64,000 nucleotides of DNA, taken from NCBI RefSeq assembly GCF_033547155.1, contig NZ_CP137892.1:3906001-3970000 (forward strand), given 5' to 3'. Origin of the DNA: Pseudomonas benzenivorans (lineage in GTDB: Bacteria; Pseudomonadota; Gammaproteobacteria; Pseudomonadales; Pseudomonadaceae). The notes under the pieces were generated by a model. It had not been told where the DNA came from, made no database searches, and saw only the letters and a program-made list of their open reading frames with translations. Numbering within the stretch: position 1 is the stretch's first letter; each line of letters opens with the position of its first letter. Position numbers and translations under genes: made by a program. Below, in pieces: positions 33,111 to 41,550 of this stretch.

Positions 33111-34640
33111 ATGTCATTCCTGCAGGATATTCGCCGAATGCTCGTGCGCGCGGTCATTCGTCTCCTGGCCGACAGGCTGCCAAAGCCCAGAAGCACGAAA
33201 GAAAGCCTGCACATTCTCGTCCCCCGTTGGGATGCCAAACTGGGTGACTCGATCGTTTCGTCTTTCTTCTTTCGCGAGGCTCGCAGACTCAATGCCCGGG
33301 TGACCGTGCTGACGGTCGTAGAGCTTGCCCAGATGCACGCGCTGGACTTTGGTGTGGATCAGGTCGTGATCACGAACGCCAATCCTGGAGTACTCGAACT
33401 TCGCCACCTGGCGCAGCAGCTTGGACAGGTCGATGTCGTGGTGCATCTGGTAGGGAGAATCCAGCCTGCGGAGATCCTGTTTCTGCGATTGCTGCGTCCG
33501 GCCCGCGTGTACTCCCTTGATGACCGTTTACGCTGCGTCAATCGCAAGTTCGGTGAAGCAACTGCCGGCCTCGACATGGCCGAGCGCTACCGGCGCGTAC
33601 TCATGGACTTGGGTGCACGCATGGTCGATAGGAAGTACATCGTTCCCCTTCCTAACACGATGCCGCCCCCCACCCTCGCCCCGACAATCCTATTCAACCC
33701 CTACGCGAGCCGCACAGACAAATGCTTGGCCTTCGATCGATCCGTGAGTTTGCTGCACTCCATCGCCGATGCTTATCCAACCCGGTCTGTCGGCATCCTG
33801 TGCAGCCCCACGACCCGAGATGATGCGCTGCGCATAGAAGTAGCGGTGGCTAGACGAAACGTGCGCGTCGTCCATGGACTGGCATCCCCCAAGGATGTCG
33901 CCGGGTACATTCGCTGCGCACAGGTCGTGATCAGTGTCGACACGGCAATCGTACACATGGCGGTCGGCCTAGAAACAAAGTTGGTGGCAATCTACCCAGG
34001 CATCGCAGGACAAGCCAACCCGTGGCTTCCCCCATCTTCTCCTTTGACGCGGGTCGTCTACAGCCAGCAACACACTGGTCAGATTCGACGCGCCGGCAAG
34101 AAGGATATGAATGCGTTCTCTATAGAGGCTCTGTTGGACGACCTTCACGAGTTGTTGGCCACTACCCCCGAAACTGAGCAACTCCATTCGCTCAGGGCGA
34201 GGATAGTGCCCGGTCTAGGCGTCGCGCAGGGAACCCTCGCTCGCCAGTTGCCACTGATCAGCAAGGACTTCCCCGAGGTCGCAGACTGTCACCCCGGGAC
34301 CATAAACTTGGAGCTCGAATGTCCTCTCGAAGTGGCGCAGCCCGACCATCGCACTGCTCCGCTTGCCTGGACTCCGAGCGGACGGACGACTGAAGTATTC
34401 GACCTGGTACGCATTGAGCTCGAGTTCGGCCCATTACCAACGCGCGTGCCCGCATGGTTGTACGTTGCCCACGCCTCCCCTCACCGTGGCACACCGACTG
34501 TTCATGAGGTGATAGCCCAGCAGTTAAACCTGAGCGAGGTCCGTGAGTGTCAGATTCATCTGCGTGCAAGCGCTGTAACGCTGACACCCCCAGATCAACT
34601 AACGGCGCCCATCAGCCGCTCGCTCTCTCCTAGCCAATAG
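33111..34640 (+). CDS. GT9-type glycosyltransferase fused to DUF120 riboflavin-kinase-like domain
   Basis: A 509-residue protein with two parts. Residues about 30-350 resemble GT9 (ADP-heptose:LPS heptosyltransferase): LVPRWDAKLGDSIVSSFFF near the N terminus, ILFNPYASRTDK, and VVISVDTAIVHMAVGLETKLVAIYPG, which is the GT9 donor-site block. Residues about 370-495 look like the archaeal CTP-dependent riboflavin kinase fold (DUF120): VPGLGVAQGTL, then CHPGTINLELECPL, which matches the family PGTLNV motif. The GT9 part is the firmer call. A fusion of this kind is unfamiliar to me. Start at ATG 33111; the ribosome-binding site is weak. Its 3' end overlaps the opposite-strand gene by 46 bases. Confidence 0.7.
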   Translation: MSFLQDIRRMLVRAVIRLLADRLPKPRSTKESLHILVPRWDAKLGDSIVSSFFFREARRLNARVTVLTVVELAQMHALDFGVDQVVITNANPGVLELRHLAQQLGQVDVVVHLVGRIQPAEILFLRLLRPARVYSLDDRLRCVNRKFGEATAGLDMAERYRRVLMDLGARMVDRKYIVPLPNTMPPPTLAPTILFNPYASRTDKCLAFDRSVSLLHSIADAYPTRSVGILCSPTTRDDALRIEVAVARRNVRVVHGLASPKDVAGYIRCAQVVISVDTAIVHMAVGLETKLVAIYPGIAGQANPWLPPSSPLTRVVYSQQHTGQIRRAGKKDMNAFSIEALLDDLHELLATTPETEQLHSLRARIVPGLGVAQGTLARQLPLISKDFPEVADCHPGTINLELECPLEVAQPDHRTAPLAWTPSGRTTEVFDLVRIELEFGPLPTRVPAWLYVAHASPHRGTPTVHEVIAQQLNLSEVRECQIHLRASAVTLTPPDQLTAPISRSLSPSQ

Positions 34641-35395
34641 CCACGATCAGCCTCTATGTGCAGGAACAATTTGGCCAGCAAGGTACCGCCAGAGAGAAAC
34701 TCGTCAACAGATTCCATACGTTTGGCCGTACGCCGAAAGTAGGTGTTGTAGAGCTTGAGCAAGGTTGTATCGCTAACCAGGAAATCTGCAACGCCCACAT
34801 CCTGGCGACGCATCACCTCACAGCTTGCGAAGTTGTACCGTGGTCGGTAGCCGGGGTCGACGACATCTCCGGCAATAGGCACCAGCTCGTCAGCAGATTG
34901 CGCCACGATGTCCTTGATACGCCCAGGATTACCCCACGCATGGGCACCTCCTTCCAGTCCAGTAGCCAACGCCCGGGCAAGCAGGGGGTTTCCCGGTTGG
35001 GACGCGAAAATACATTCACTATGCCAATGCAGCTTATGACTAAGGCCTGCCGGAAACAGCGAGCTGGTTGGGTCGCGCAAGAACAGTGTGTCCGCATCCA
35101 CCCACGCGCCTCCATATCGATGGACGAAGGCCATGCGGATGAAGTCGCTCTTAGCAACTATGGCCTCGATCCCCTCCGCCAGAGTGAATGGCAACGGTTC
35201 AAAGGCCCATGGTTTACCAAGGATTCGAGGGTCAATCAGGTCCTGGACCGTCCGCGGTGTAAGCAATTGAAAGCGCTCACCCAGGGCTCTACGCATCGAG
35301 ACCAATGCCAGCGCGACATAGGCTGGCATAACCTGCCCAGGGGCACTTTCCCAATAGCTCACATATCGCACGGAACCATGAAGGCAGCTGTTCAC
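34595..35395 (-). CDS. DXD-motif glycosyltransferase (GT32/capsular-type)
   Basis: A 266-residue glycosyltransferase beginning at the GTG at 35395, whose GTGA overlaps the stop of the upstream PRTase-like gene; a longer frame into that gene is rejected. The central motif RYGGAWVDADTLFL carries the Asp-Ala-Asp metal-binding triad of GT-A fold enzymes such as GT32 and capsular polysaccharide synthesis proteins, preceded by SDFIRMAFVHRYGG. Acceptor unknown. Last gene of a four-gene coupled operon. Confidence 0.8.
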   Translation of the reverse strand: MNSCLHGSVRYVSYWESAPGQVMPAYVALALVSMRRALGERFQLLTPRTVQDLIDPRILGKPWAFEPLPFTLAEGIEAIVAKSDFIRMAFVHRYGGAWVDADTLFLRDPTSSLFPAGLSHKLHWHSECIFASQPGNPLLARALATGLEGGAHAWGNPGRIKDIVAQSADELVPIAGDVVDPGYRPRYNFASCEVMRRQDVGVADFLVSDTTLLKLYNTYFRRTAKRMESVDEFLSGGTLLAKLFLHIEADRGYWLGESERLMGAVS

Positions 35396-36516
35396 GGGTG
35401 AATCGCCCTGCCATCGGTACTTAGCAACCCGGCATTTGTCAGGTACTCCCTGAGCAACACCAAGGAAGGAGCACATTGCAGCTGACCTAGAAACTCGTTA
35501 CCCAAGGCAGACTTGTACAGGCGCAGCCAGGTCGGCGCAGGCACCTTCGGCAGGAAGGCCGCGAGAGACTCTCGGTTTCCCTCCCCGAACAACAGGCGCA
35601 GGGTGCGCAGGATTGGTTGGTAGTCCCGCGCAGACAACAGCTCCGCAACAGTATCGTCCAGCCGTTGCTCGACCACCACGCTATTCAGTCGGTCCTCGAC
35701 TGAGGCATCGCCGAGCGCCACACGGGGATCAATCGCCACCGGGTAGATCGCGTGGAACGACTTGGCACCGCTATACATGGATTCATAAAGCACTTTGTCG
35801 GCGGTAGATCCGGTAACCAACACATCGTCGCCGAAAATCACATGCACACCGCTCCAGCGGTAGAAATTCTCAGCCGGAATGACGTGATCCTGGACCAGAT
35901 TGACGTGCTCGCGTTCCTCGGTGCTGAGGCTGGCGTAGTCCTCGCAGGGTGGCGCAATCCTGGGTAGCTTGACGTTGATGATGGTCGGCAACGCCATATG
36001 CGCCAGTTTGACGTTGACCTCCTCGACCACAATCTCATAGAGCACGTTCGCCGTGGACGGCACATTGCGCCAACCAGTGGTCATCATCACCACGTTGTCA
36101 CCACAAGCCTTGGCGTTCCGGAACAGGCATGACCATTGCGAGTCCGACCTATCCAGCTCGCCGCAGAGGTAGTCGATCAGTTGTCGTGCGAGATACTGGA
36201 TGTCACCCACACTGCCGTATTTTGCACGGCTGTAGATCCCGGCCAGTGCTGTGGCATCGGTGTCCGTGGCCATGTCGCGGAACAACCCCGACTCGGCAGG
36301 TGTAAGGCAGTTCAGGGCAGTTCCGCCGAAAATCGAAACATACTCGGCCATGCTGACCAGTTCGCGTGCAAACAGGTCGGCAGCGAACGCGCGGAAACCA
36401 GTTTTCACATCATCAGCACGGGGCTGAGCGGAAGCCTGACGAAACATCGCCAACTGGACATCAACCGGGCTCTTAAGTACCTCGGACCATAGCGGGGAAT
36501 TTCCGGGGGTCATCAT
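35392..36516 (-). CDS. Phosphoribosyltransferase-like protein
   Basis: A 374-residue protein I do not recognise as a whole. The segment HVIFGDDVLVTGSTADKV (about residues 225-242) matches the PRPP-binding loop of type I phosphoribosyltransferases (hydrophobic-DD-x3-TGxT), and SFHAIYPVAID follows as expected for the next strand. No hood sequence points to a known base. I start at ATG 36516 with AAGGA seven bases upstream; a TTG at 36522 overlapping the PHP stop is the alternative. Coupled between PHP and glycosyltransferase genes. Function inferred: transfer of, or release from, a phosphoribosyl group. Confidence 0.65.
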   Translation of the reverse strand: MMTPGNSPLWSEVLKSPVDVQLAMFRQASAQPRADDVKTGFRAFAADLFARELVSMAEYVSIFGGTALNCLTPAESGLFRDMATDTDATALAGIYSRAKYGSVGDIQYLARQLIDYLCGELDRSDSQWSCLFRNAKACGDNVVMMTTGWRNVPSTANVLYEIVVEEVNVKLAHMALPTIINVKLPRIAPPCEDYASLSTEEREHVNLVQDHVIPAENFYRWSGVHVIFGDDVLVTGSTADKVLYESMYSGAKSFHAIYPVAIDPRVALGDASVEDRLNSVVVEQRLDDTVAELLSARDYQPILRTLRLLFGEGNRESLAAFLPKVPAPTWLRLYKSALGNEFLGQLQCAPSLVLLREYLTNAGLLSTDGRAIHP

Positions 36517-36518
36517 GT

Positions 36519-37385
36519 TCAAGGCCGTTCAAGTCCTTCTGTCAAAGTTGCTGGTGTGCCCGGTAACGCCAGGCTGTCGAGGGCGATATCGATTCGTCGG
36601 CGCCTCTCGTAGTAACTAATGCTCTTCAGCCCCAAAGGCCTCAGGGCCTCGAGCAGCTCGGCAATGCCCGCACCGGCATCACTCGGGTCATGGGCATCAG
36701 ACCCAACCGTGAAGGGCACTTCGTGTGCGATGAGCTGTGCCACCAATTCCCGAGACGGATAAGACCAAAAGCCCTGAACCTCCCTACCCGTTGTAGGGTC
36801 AAGGCTCGACTTTCGAAGACCTGAGGCATTGAGCTCGAATGCGATACCGCTTCTGGCGAGCGGCGTCAGCAAAGGTTCGAAACGGCGCAGGAAGATGTCT
36901 TCCGGCACGCCACGCAGCAAGGTGTCGGCGTGCCCTACGGCATCGAACAGTCCACTGTCTAACAGACCTTCGAGATTGGCGAAGTAGCGATCTAGGAACG
37001 CCTGCCCGGCAAGGCGCGGAAGTTCCCAGACCTTCACCATGGTTTTGTCTGGATCTTCCACGTAATGAATCGAGCCGATTACGAAGTCCATCGGGTAACG
37101 AGCAAGCAGCTCGCGATTGAAGGCGTCGGTGCCTGGCATGTAGTCGAGCTCCAGGCCACACAGGATGGTGATCTGCCCCTGGTAGATCTCCCGCGTCCGC
37201 TCGATGTCGGCGAAATAGCGATCAAGTTCGGACGCGAGCAGACGATTGTCCGTATCCACGGGGAACGGCGCGTGGTCGGTGATGGTCAGGATGGTCACGC
37301 CGGCGGCGATCGAGGCGCGAACCAATTCATCGACAGTGCCGGTCGCATGCTTCGAATAAGAGGTGTGGCTGTGTGAGTCGATCAT
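36519..37385 (-). CDS. PHP-domain phosphoesterase (HisK/histidinol-phosphatase-like)
   Basis: A 288-residue metal-dependent phosphoesterase of the PHP superfamily. Start ATG 37385 (MIDSHSHTSYSKHATG) overlaps the radical SAM stop by 4 bases; the longer frame runs into that gene and is rejected. The PHP ligands are all visible: DSHSH at residues 3-7, TITDHAPF, LCGLELDY, IGSIHYV, AVGHADTL and VGSDAHDP. Such enzymes release phosphate from small phosphorylated metabolites. A histidine-pathway role is unlikely given the neighbours. Confidence 0.85.
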   Translation of the reverse strand: MIDSHSHTSYSKHATGTVDELVRASIAAGVTILTITDHAPFPVDTDNRLLASELDRYFADIERTREIYQGQITILCGLELDYMPGTDAFNRELLARYPMDFVIGSIHYVEDPDKTMVKVWELPRLAGQAFLDRYFANLEGLLDSGLFDAVGHADTLLRGVPEDIFLRRFEPLLTPLARSGIAFELNASGLRKSSLDPTTGREVQGFWSYPSRELVAQLIAHEVPFTVGSDAHDPSDAGAGIAELLEALRPLGLKSISYYERRRRIDIALDSLALPGTPATLTEGLERP

Positions 37386-38482
37386 GCAGCCTCCCATTGT
37401 TCGAGCAACCCGGCATGACCTGCCAACTCCTTCACTAGCCAGTAGGGGTTGTTCGTCTTGGCAATGATTGAACGCAACAGGTCCGTGTTCTCCAGGCGAG
37501 CCAGCAACTCTGTCAAGGGTTGCGTATAGAGCGCTCGGATTAGAGGTGTCTCCCGCACGTGGGCAACTAGCCGTTGCCAATCGACTCGATCAAAGTGAAT
37601 GTTGCCCAGGCGCTGGTTCTCGATGCCATACAGGTATACGTCACCGCTAGGCTTCACCGTGACATCCAAACCGTTGGCATGCGGCGGTTTGTTCAGGCTG
37701 CCGAACGTGAAGCGCTTGTTGACCTTGGACTCGATCGCCTCGATGTAGCCCAGCATGTCCAGATAACCGGGGGCGGTTCCTGGAGCGGGGTGTACGAGGT
37801 TCTTGTAGTCGATGCCGAAGCACTCGCCGCGCGCGACCAGTACGTCTTCCAGCACACTCCGCGGCTCGATGGCTGTTTCAAGCCCCCAGTAGGCCAGTTC
37901 GGACTTCAGGTACTCGCGAGTGAAGTCACGATCAGTATCGATCGACCGGAACGAGAAACTCAGCCCGGCCGGCCGCCGACGCCGCAGGTAGTCCAGACTG
38001 AAACCATGGGCTCGCCATTTGACCTTCTCGATATGGTGGCTGTCGGCGCTCAGGCGAATATTGCAGGTGTCGCCATTGCCCGAGACGATGCGGTTCGTCG
38101 TGTCGTAGAAGTCCGCCATCTTGTCATGTGGGTAGAACCCACTGGTGATGAATTCGAAGCAATTGCCGCCTTCGGACAACCCGAGAATCTCGTGGAACAC
38201 TTTGGCGTTGTTGAGCGGCTCGCCTTCGCCGCTGATAGAGATGCGCTTGACCTCCGGGGCATTGATCAACCTAGCGAGGTTTTCCCGCGCCAACGTTGAT
38301 AGCTCCATGCTAATGCCCGCTTTGTGCTTGTCGGCGTACATACAGAAGGCACAGCCGATGCCGCATATCTGGGTGATGTCGATGTAAAGCAGATGACCTT
38401 GGAGATCCATGTCCGATGACTCTATACAGCCTCGCGCCAACAACGCGGGCAACTGTCCTAAAGGAAACGTAACGCTGGCCAC
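37382..38482 (-). CDS. Radical SAM protein
   Basis: A protein of up to 366 residues with the cluster-binding motif CGIGCAFC (Cys40, Cys44, Cys47 counted from the GTG at 38482) and the GEGEPL motif (about residue 85) that contacts S-adenosylmethionine. An internal ATG at 38410 (MDLQGHLLYIDITQ) may be the true start, since the first 24 residues look unconserved and no good ribosome-binding site precedes the GTG. There is no obvious SPASM domain, but a C-terminal helical extension. First gene of the coupled operon. Confidence 0.82.
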   Translation of the reverse strand: MASVTFPLGQLPALLARGCIESSDMDLQGHLLYIDITQICGIGCAFCMYADKHKAGISMELSTLARENLARLINAPEVKRISISGEGEPLNNAKVFHEILGLSEGGNCFEFITSGFYPHDKMADFYDTTNRIVSGNGDTCNIRLSADSHHIEKVKWRAHGFSLDYLRRRRPAGLSFSFRSIDTDRDFTREYLKSELAYWGLETAIEPRSVLEDVLVARGECFGIDYKNLVHPAPGTAPGYLDMLGYIEAIESKVNKRFTFGSLNKPPHANGLDVTVKPSGDVYLYGIENQRLGNIHFDRVDWQRLVAHVRETPLIRALYTQPLTELLARLENTDLLRSIIAKTNNPYWLVKELAGHAGLLEQWEAA

Positions 38483-38658
38483 GCAAGCCCGCGCTCCGTA
38501 TGCAAAGGGGGATGCAGGTCAGCCCCAGTACGGGACGTTGACCTGCAATTACTGGATCTGCACCGAGTGCGAATGAATGAGGCGGTTCAGTATCCGGTGC
38601 TCTTACCGCAGACTGCTCCGGGTATTCCGCAAATTGCGTCGCATCTATTGCGAGCCAA

Positions 38659-39612
38659 TCAGCCCACTCGGCAGAACGCCAATCCTTGATACCCGGCCGG
38701 ACTATTCAGAATTGGCAGATCCAATTGCTCATCGCGCATGAACTCCAGCTGCATAACGTTGCCGCGGATGATCTCGTGTGCACCGACGGCCTGCTCAGCG
38801 ATGCTAAGCAAGCGAGCATGATTGGCTTCGCCTTGCTGACCCGCCATTAGGCGCAGCGCCGGATTATTCAGGCTTTGCTGCAGCCGCTGACCGAACCCGG
38901 CATGACGTTCCTTGAACTCATTGGCGAGATGCGCAGCCAGATCCATTTCCCCCAAACGAGCCAGCACCTGCAACCGCCCCTGCGCAGACATCACCCAACC
39001 CCGGTAAGCGGCCGCGAACTCGCCGGGCTGCATATACTCAAACGAACGCTCACTCACATGCTGCAATAGCCCACCAAAGTAACTTTGGCTCTCTGCGAGC
39101 TGGCTGTTAGCAATGCCGAGCTGCTGCTGCATCATCGCGGCATTACGATACAGCCCGGCCTCGCGTACATGCTGCAGGGAGGCATGTAAAGGAGCCAGCC
39201 GGCTGATCATCTGCCTGACATCTAGCCACTCGACACCCTGCCGGATGTCGTCGAGCTTGCCATCCATGTGTCTAAGCTGGTTCTCGATACCCTGCAGCTT
39301 GTACAGCGTGAGCGCAAAGCCCACGACACTGACCGCCAGATTGGCCACCTGCAGCCCCATGATCAACTGCTGTTGCACACCGAGCATTTGCAGTTGCTCA
39401 GCCTGCTGACGCAGCAACTGGACATGCTCGGCCCCCTGTTTGAGCAACTGTTCGGCAGTATCACGTTCCAGCAGCACACCTTCCTGCAGCCACATCACGA
39501 TCTGCTTGTCACCCACCCTGCGGATGACGCCACCGATACGTTCATAAACACCGTTTTTCAGCCCCTCGGCAATCGCCTCCGGCACATCGAAAATCACATT
39601 TAGCTCAGCCAT
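38659..39612 (-). CDS. Coiled-coil membrane protein, unknown
   Basis: A 317-residue protein without a family I recognise. The ATG at 39612 (MAELNVIFDVPEAIAEG) is chosen because GGAG stands six bases upstream inside the end of the YaaW-like gene; an ATG four codons earlier lacks this. Glutamine- and leucine-rich helices (about residues 50-90) lead into one hydrophobic segment (LQVANLAVSVVGFALTLYKL, about 91-110), then more coiled coil. It overlaps the upstream gene by 8 bases and is the last gene of the YaaW operon. Confidence 0.7.
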   Translation of the reverse strand: MAELNVIFDVPEAIAEGLKNGVYERIGGVIRRVGDKQIVMWLQEGVLLERDTAEQLLKQGAEHVQLLRQQAEQLQMLGVQQQLIMGLQVANLAVSVVGFALTLYKLQGIENQLRHMDGKLDDIRQGVEWLDVRQMISRLAPLHASLQHVREAGLYRNAAMMQQQLGIANSQLAESQSYFGGLLQHVSERSFEYMQPGEFAAAYRGWVMSAQGRLQVLARLGEMDLAAHLANEFKERHAGFGQRLQQSLNNPALRLMAGQQGEANHARLLSIAEQAVGAHEIIRGNVMQLEFMRDEQLDLPILNSPAGYQGLAFCRVG

Positions 39613-40375
39613 CGAAAGCTCCATTCATGAAGTCAGTCGCGGCCTCGGCACGAGCCTTGAGACGCAGCATGGCGATTTGCAACACGCAAGGGATGGTGAC
39701 CCGGTAGGCTGGGCCGGCCAGATCCACGGCGGTCCAGACACCGGCTATCACCCAGCCGACCGGCCCGGCTAGCGCGGCGACGGCACGACCGCCAGCGAAG
39801 GTTCCCCCAGCAACCACCGCACTGCGCAGCCCGTGCCCAAGCAGCTGCTGAGCCATCGAGTTCACGATCACCGTCGAAGTGCGATAGAGGATCAGCCGTG
39901 CTACGGCCGGCACTACCAGCCCACTCAGTGCCGAACCATTCAGCAGAGCCGTCATCTTGGTCTTGTCGAGCCCCGCCTCGCGCAGAATCACTTCCAGCTC
40001 GCGGCGATCCTCGCCCGACGACTTCTCCAACGCCTGACGGAGGATCGACTGCACCATCGCCTCCTCCAGTTCAATGAGTTCCATTGAGCCAGCCCCCTTG
40101 ACCTTGAGCTTGCTGGCAACATCCCGGACCACCTCGGTGTAGGAAGGCCCGCTCTTACGCCACAGGTTGACGAAGCTGTTCCCGCCGAACAAACGCAGCT
40201 CATCAAGGATCGAACTGGCATAGCGGCGGTGTTCCGGGTGGCTGCGCTTGAAGTCCACTTGCTTCGACAGCGACTCGGTATTGGCCTTGAGGATGTATTC
40301 CACCAGAGGTTCCAGATCATCATTGCTGGCACGCTCCAGAAGCTGGCGGGTATTGCTGATATCGATGCTGGTCAC
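39605..40375 (-). CDS. YaaW/UPF0174 family protein, paralogue 1
   Basis: A 256-residue homologue of E. coli YaaW. Family blocks are DELRLFGGNSFVNLWRKSGPSYTEVVRDVASK (broken here at residues about 57-88) and, near the C terminus, a glycine-rich hydrophobic stretch ending AYRVTIPCVLQIAMLR, almost identical in pattern to YaaW. The hydrophobic C-terminal third suggests membrane insertion. The start is the GTG at 40375, with AAGGAG eight bases upstream, sharing one base with the stop of the small upstream gene. Biochemical function of the family is unknown. Confidence 0.85.
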   Translation of the reverse strand: MTSIDISNTRQLLERASNDDLEPLVEYILKANTESLSKQVDFKRSHPEHRRYASSILDELRLFGGNSFVNLWRKSGPSYTEVVRDVASKLKVKGAGSMELIELEEAMVQSILRQALEKSSGEDRRELEVILREAGLDKTKMTALLNGSALSGLVVPAVARLILYRTSTVIVNSMAQQLLGHGLRSAVVAGGTFAGGRAVAALAGPVGWVIAGVWTAVDLAGPAYRVTIPCVLQIAMLRLKARAEAATDFMNGAFDG

Positions 40376-40473
40376 TACAGCAACTCCTTGTTCTGCTGGC
40401 AAGCGTCCTGACTGATCAGCCCCGCTCTATGGGTCAGCGCGGCCAGTCGGCTCACATGCTCATTACCGGACAT
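40375..40473 (-). CDS. Small 32-residue coupled protein
   Basis: A short frame between the 47-residue membrane protein and YaaW paralogue 1. It begins MSGNEHVSRLAALTHRAG and ends QQNKELL, with an excellent ribosome-binding site (AAAGGAT, 5 bases before ATG). Its TAG shares a base with the GTG of the next gene, so it is either a real small subunit or a leader that couples translation. It is hydrophilic and resembles nothing I know. Confidence 0.6.
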   Translation of the reverse strand: MSGNEHVSRLAALTHRAGLISQDACQQNKELL

Positions 40474-40524
40474 AGTTAATCCTTTATCGTTTTCTCTGCT
40501 CACCTGGTACACATCATCTGTACG

Positions 40525-40668
40525 TCACGCATGAGCATTTGAGCTGCGCTTCCCAGCGGCATATGCCGCTTTGCCCGCCAACTGCAGCGCGACAACCACG
40601 ACAGCACCCGCGGCGAAACAGATGACGTTGGTGAGCAAGAACTCCAACGGGGAGATCGTAGGGTTCAT
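40525..40668 (-). CDS. Small single-span membrane protein
   Basis: A 47-residue protein (MNPTISPLEFLLTNVICFAA...) with one hydrophobic helix, FLLTNVICFAAGAVVVVALQ, and a basic C-terminal tail. ATG at 40668 follows AAGGAG at 7 bases. A longer frame upstream overlaps the YaaW paralogue 2 gene and is rejected. The gene lies 25 bases after that gene in the same operon. Confidence 0.65.
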   Translation of the reverse strand: MNPTISPLEFLLTNVICFAAGAVVVVALQLAGKAAYAAGKRSSNAHA

Positions 40669-40693
40669 GAGAGACTCCTTCGGGTCGGGGACA

Positions 40694-41521
40694 CTAATCG
40701 TGAATGGAATGAGGTAAGCGACTCGCAAGCCGTGCGCCGCAACTGCTACAAAACTTACTGCCAGCGGGAATCGACGCGTGGCATTCAGGGCACCCGTCCT
40801 TGAGCAGCATTTTCTGGCGCATGTGGCCAATCTGGATGACGCATGGCACCGTCACCCGGTAGGCCGGGCTGGCCAACTCGAAGGCCGTCCAGATGCCGGT
40901 AATTGCCCAGCCGACGGGCCCTGAGAGCACCGCCAATCCCCTGCCCATGGCAGCGCCCCCGGCAAACGCGACGCCCCGGCCGACCAGGCTGCTCATCGTT
41001 GCGCTGGCCACTACTGCGGCAAGCCGGTAGGCAGTCGAGCTGGCACTCAGGCTGGTGATCAGCGCTGCCAGGGCAGCCGCGCCCATTCCCGGCCGGTAGC
41101 TGGCCCCCATCGACTCAAAGAAGGTTTCTTTGTCTTCCTCGCTCATGCGACCAATCGACTGCTCGACCACCTTGGCGATGATGGCCATTTCCATCTGCGC
41201 GCAATCGCCCGTGCCGGTCTTCGAGACACCCACGTGAGAAGCAACATCGCTCAGCAGTTCTACATAAGACACGCCGCTGCCGCCCCGGAACAGGTTCATC
41301 AGCGAGTTGCCGCCAAACCGCGTGAGCTCTTCGGCGACCAATGCGCGCTCGTAGTCGCCGACTTCACCCTCCTTCGCCGCGGTCAGTTGGCGGCAAATCG
41401 CTGAGGACAACGAGATCCGCCCCTTACCGCTGTCGGTGATGACGTCGATCAGCAGCCCAATATCGTCAGCGCTAGCGCTCATCAGCACGCCTGCCAGGTC
41501 GGCGTCATGAATGATTGACAT
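40694..41521 (-). CDS. YaaW/UPF0174 family protein with zinc ribbon, paralogue 2
   Basis: A 275-residue second YaaW-like protein. It shares EELTRFGGNSLMNLFRGG and the C-terminal GPVGWAITGIWTAFELASP-AYRVTVP block with paralogue 1, and adds a C-terminal zinc ribbon, CPECHASIPAGSKFCSSCGA (four cysteines as two CxxC knuckles). Start ATG 41521 has AGAGGAA eight bases upstream; a longer frame reads into the XRE gene. First gene of the operon, just downstream of the XRE regulator. Confidence 0.85.
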   Translation of the reverse strand: MSIIHDADLAGVLMSASADDIGLLIDVITDSGKGRISLSSAICRQLTAAKEGEVGDYERALVAEELTRFGGNSLMNLFRGGSGVSYVELLSDVASHVGVSKTGTGDCAQMEMAIIAKVVEQSIGRMSEEDKETFFESMGASYRPGMGAAALAALITSLSASSTAYRLAAVVASATMSSLVGRGVAFAGGAAMGRGLAVLSGPVGWAITGIWTAFELASPAYRVTVPCVIQIGHMRQKMLLKDGCPECHASIPAGSKFCSSCGARLASRLPHSIHD

Positions 41522-41550
41522 ACTGCGATTCCTCTTGAATGTTCGATGAC

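Noticed and set aside
33111..38482. LPS or O-antigen cluster
   Set aside because: Two glycosyltransferases alone suggested it, but there is no flippase, polymerase or nucleotide-sugar gene, and the radical SAM, PHP and PRTase-like genes do not fit.
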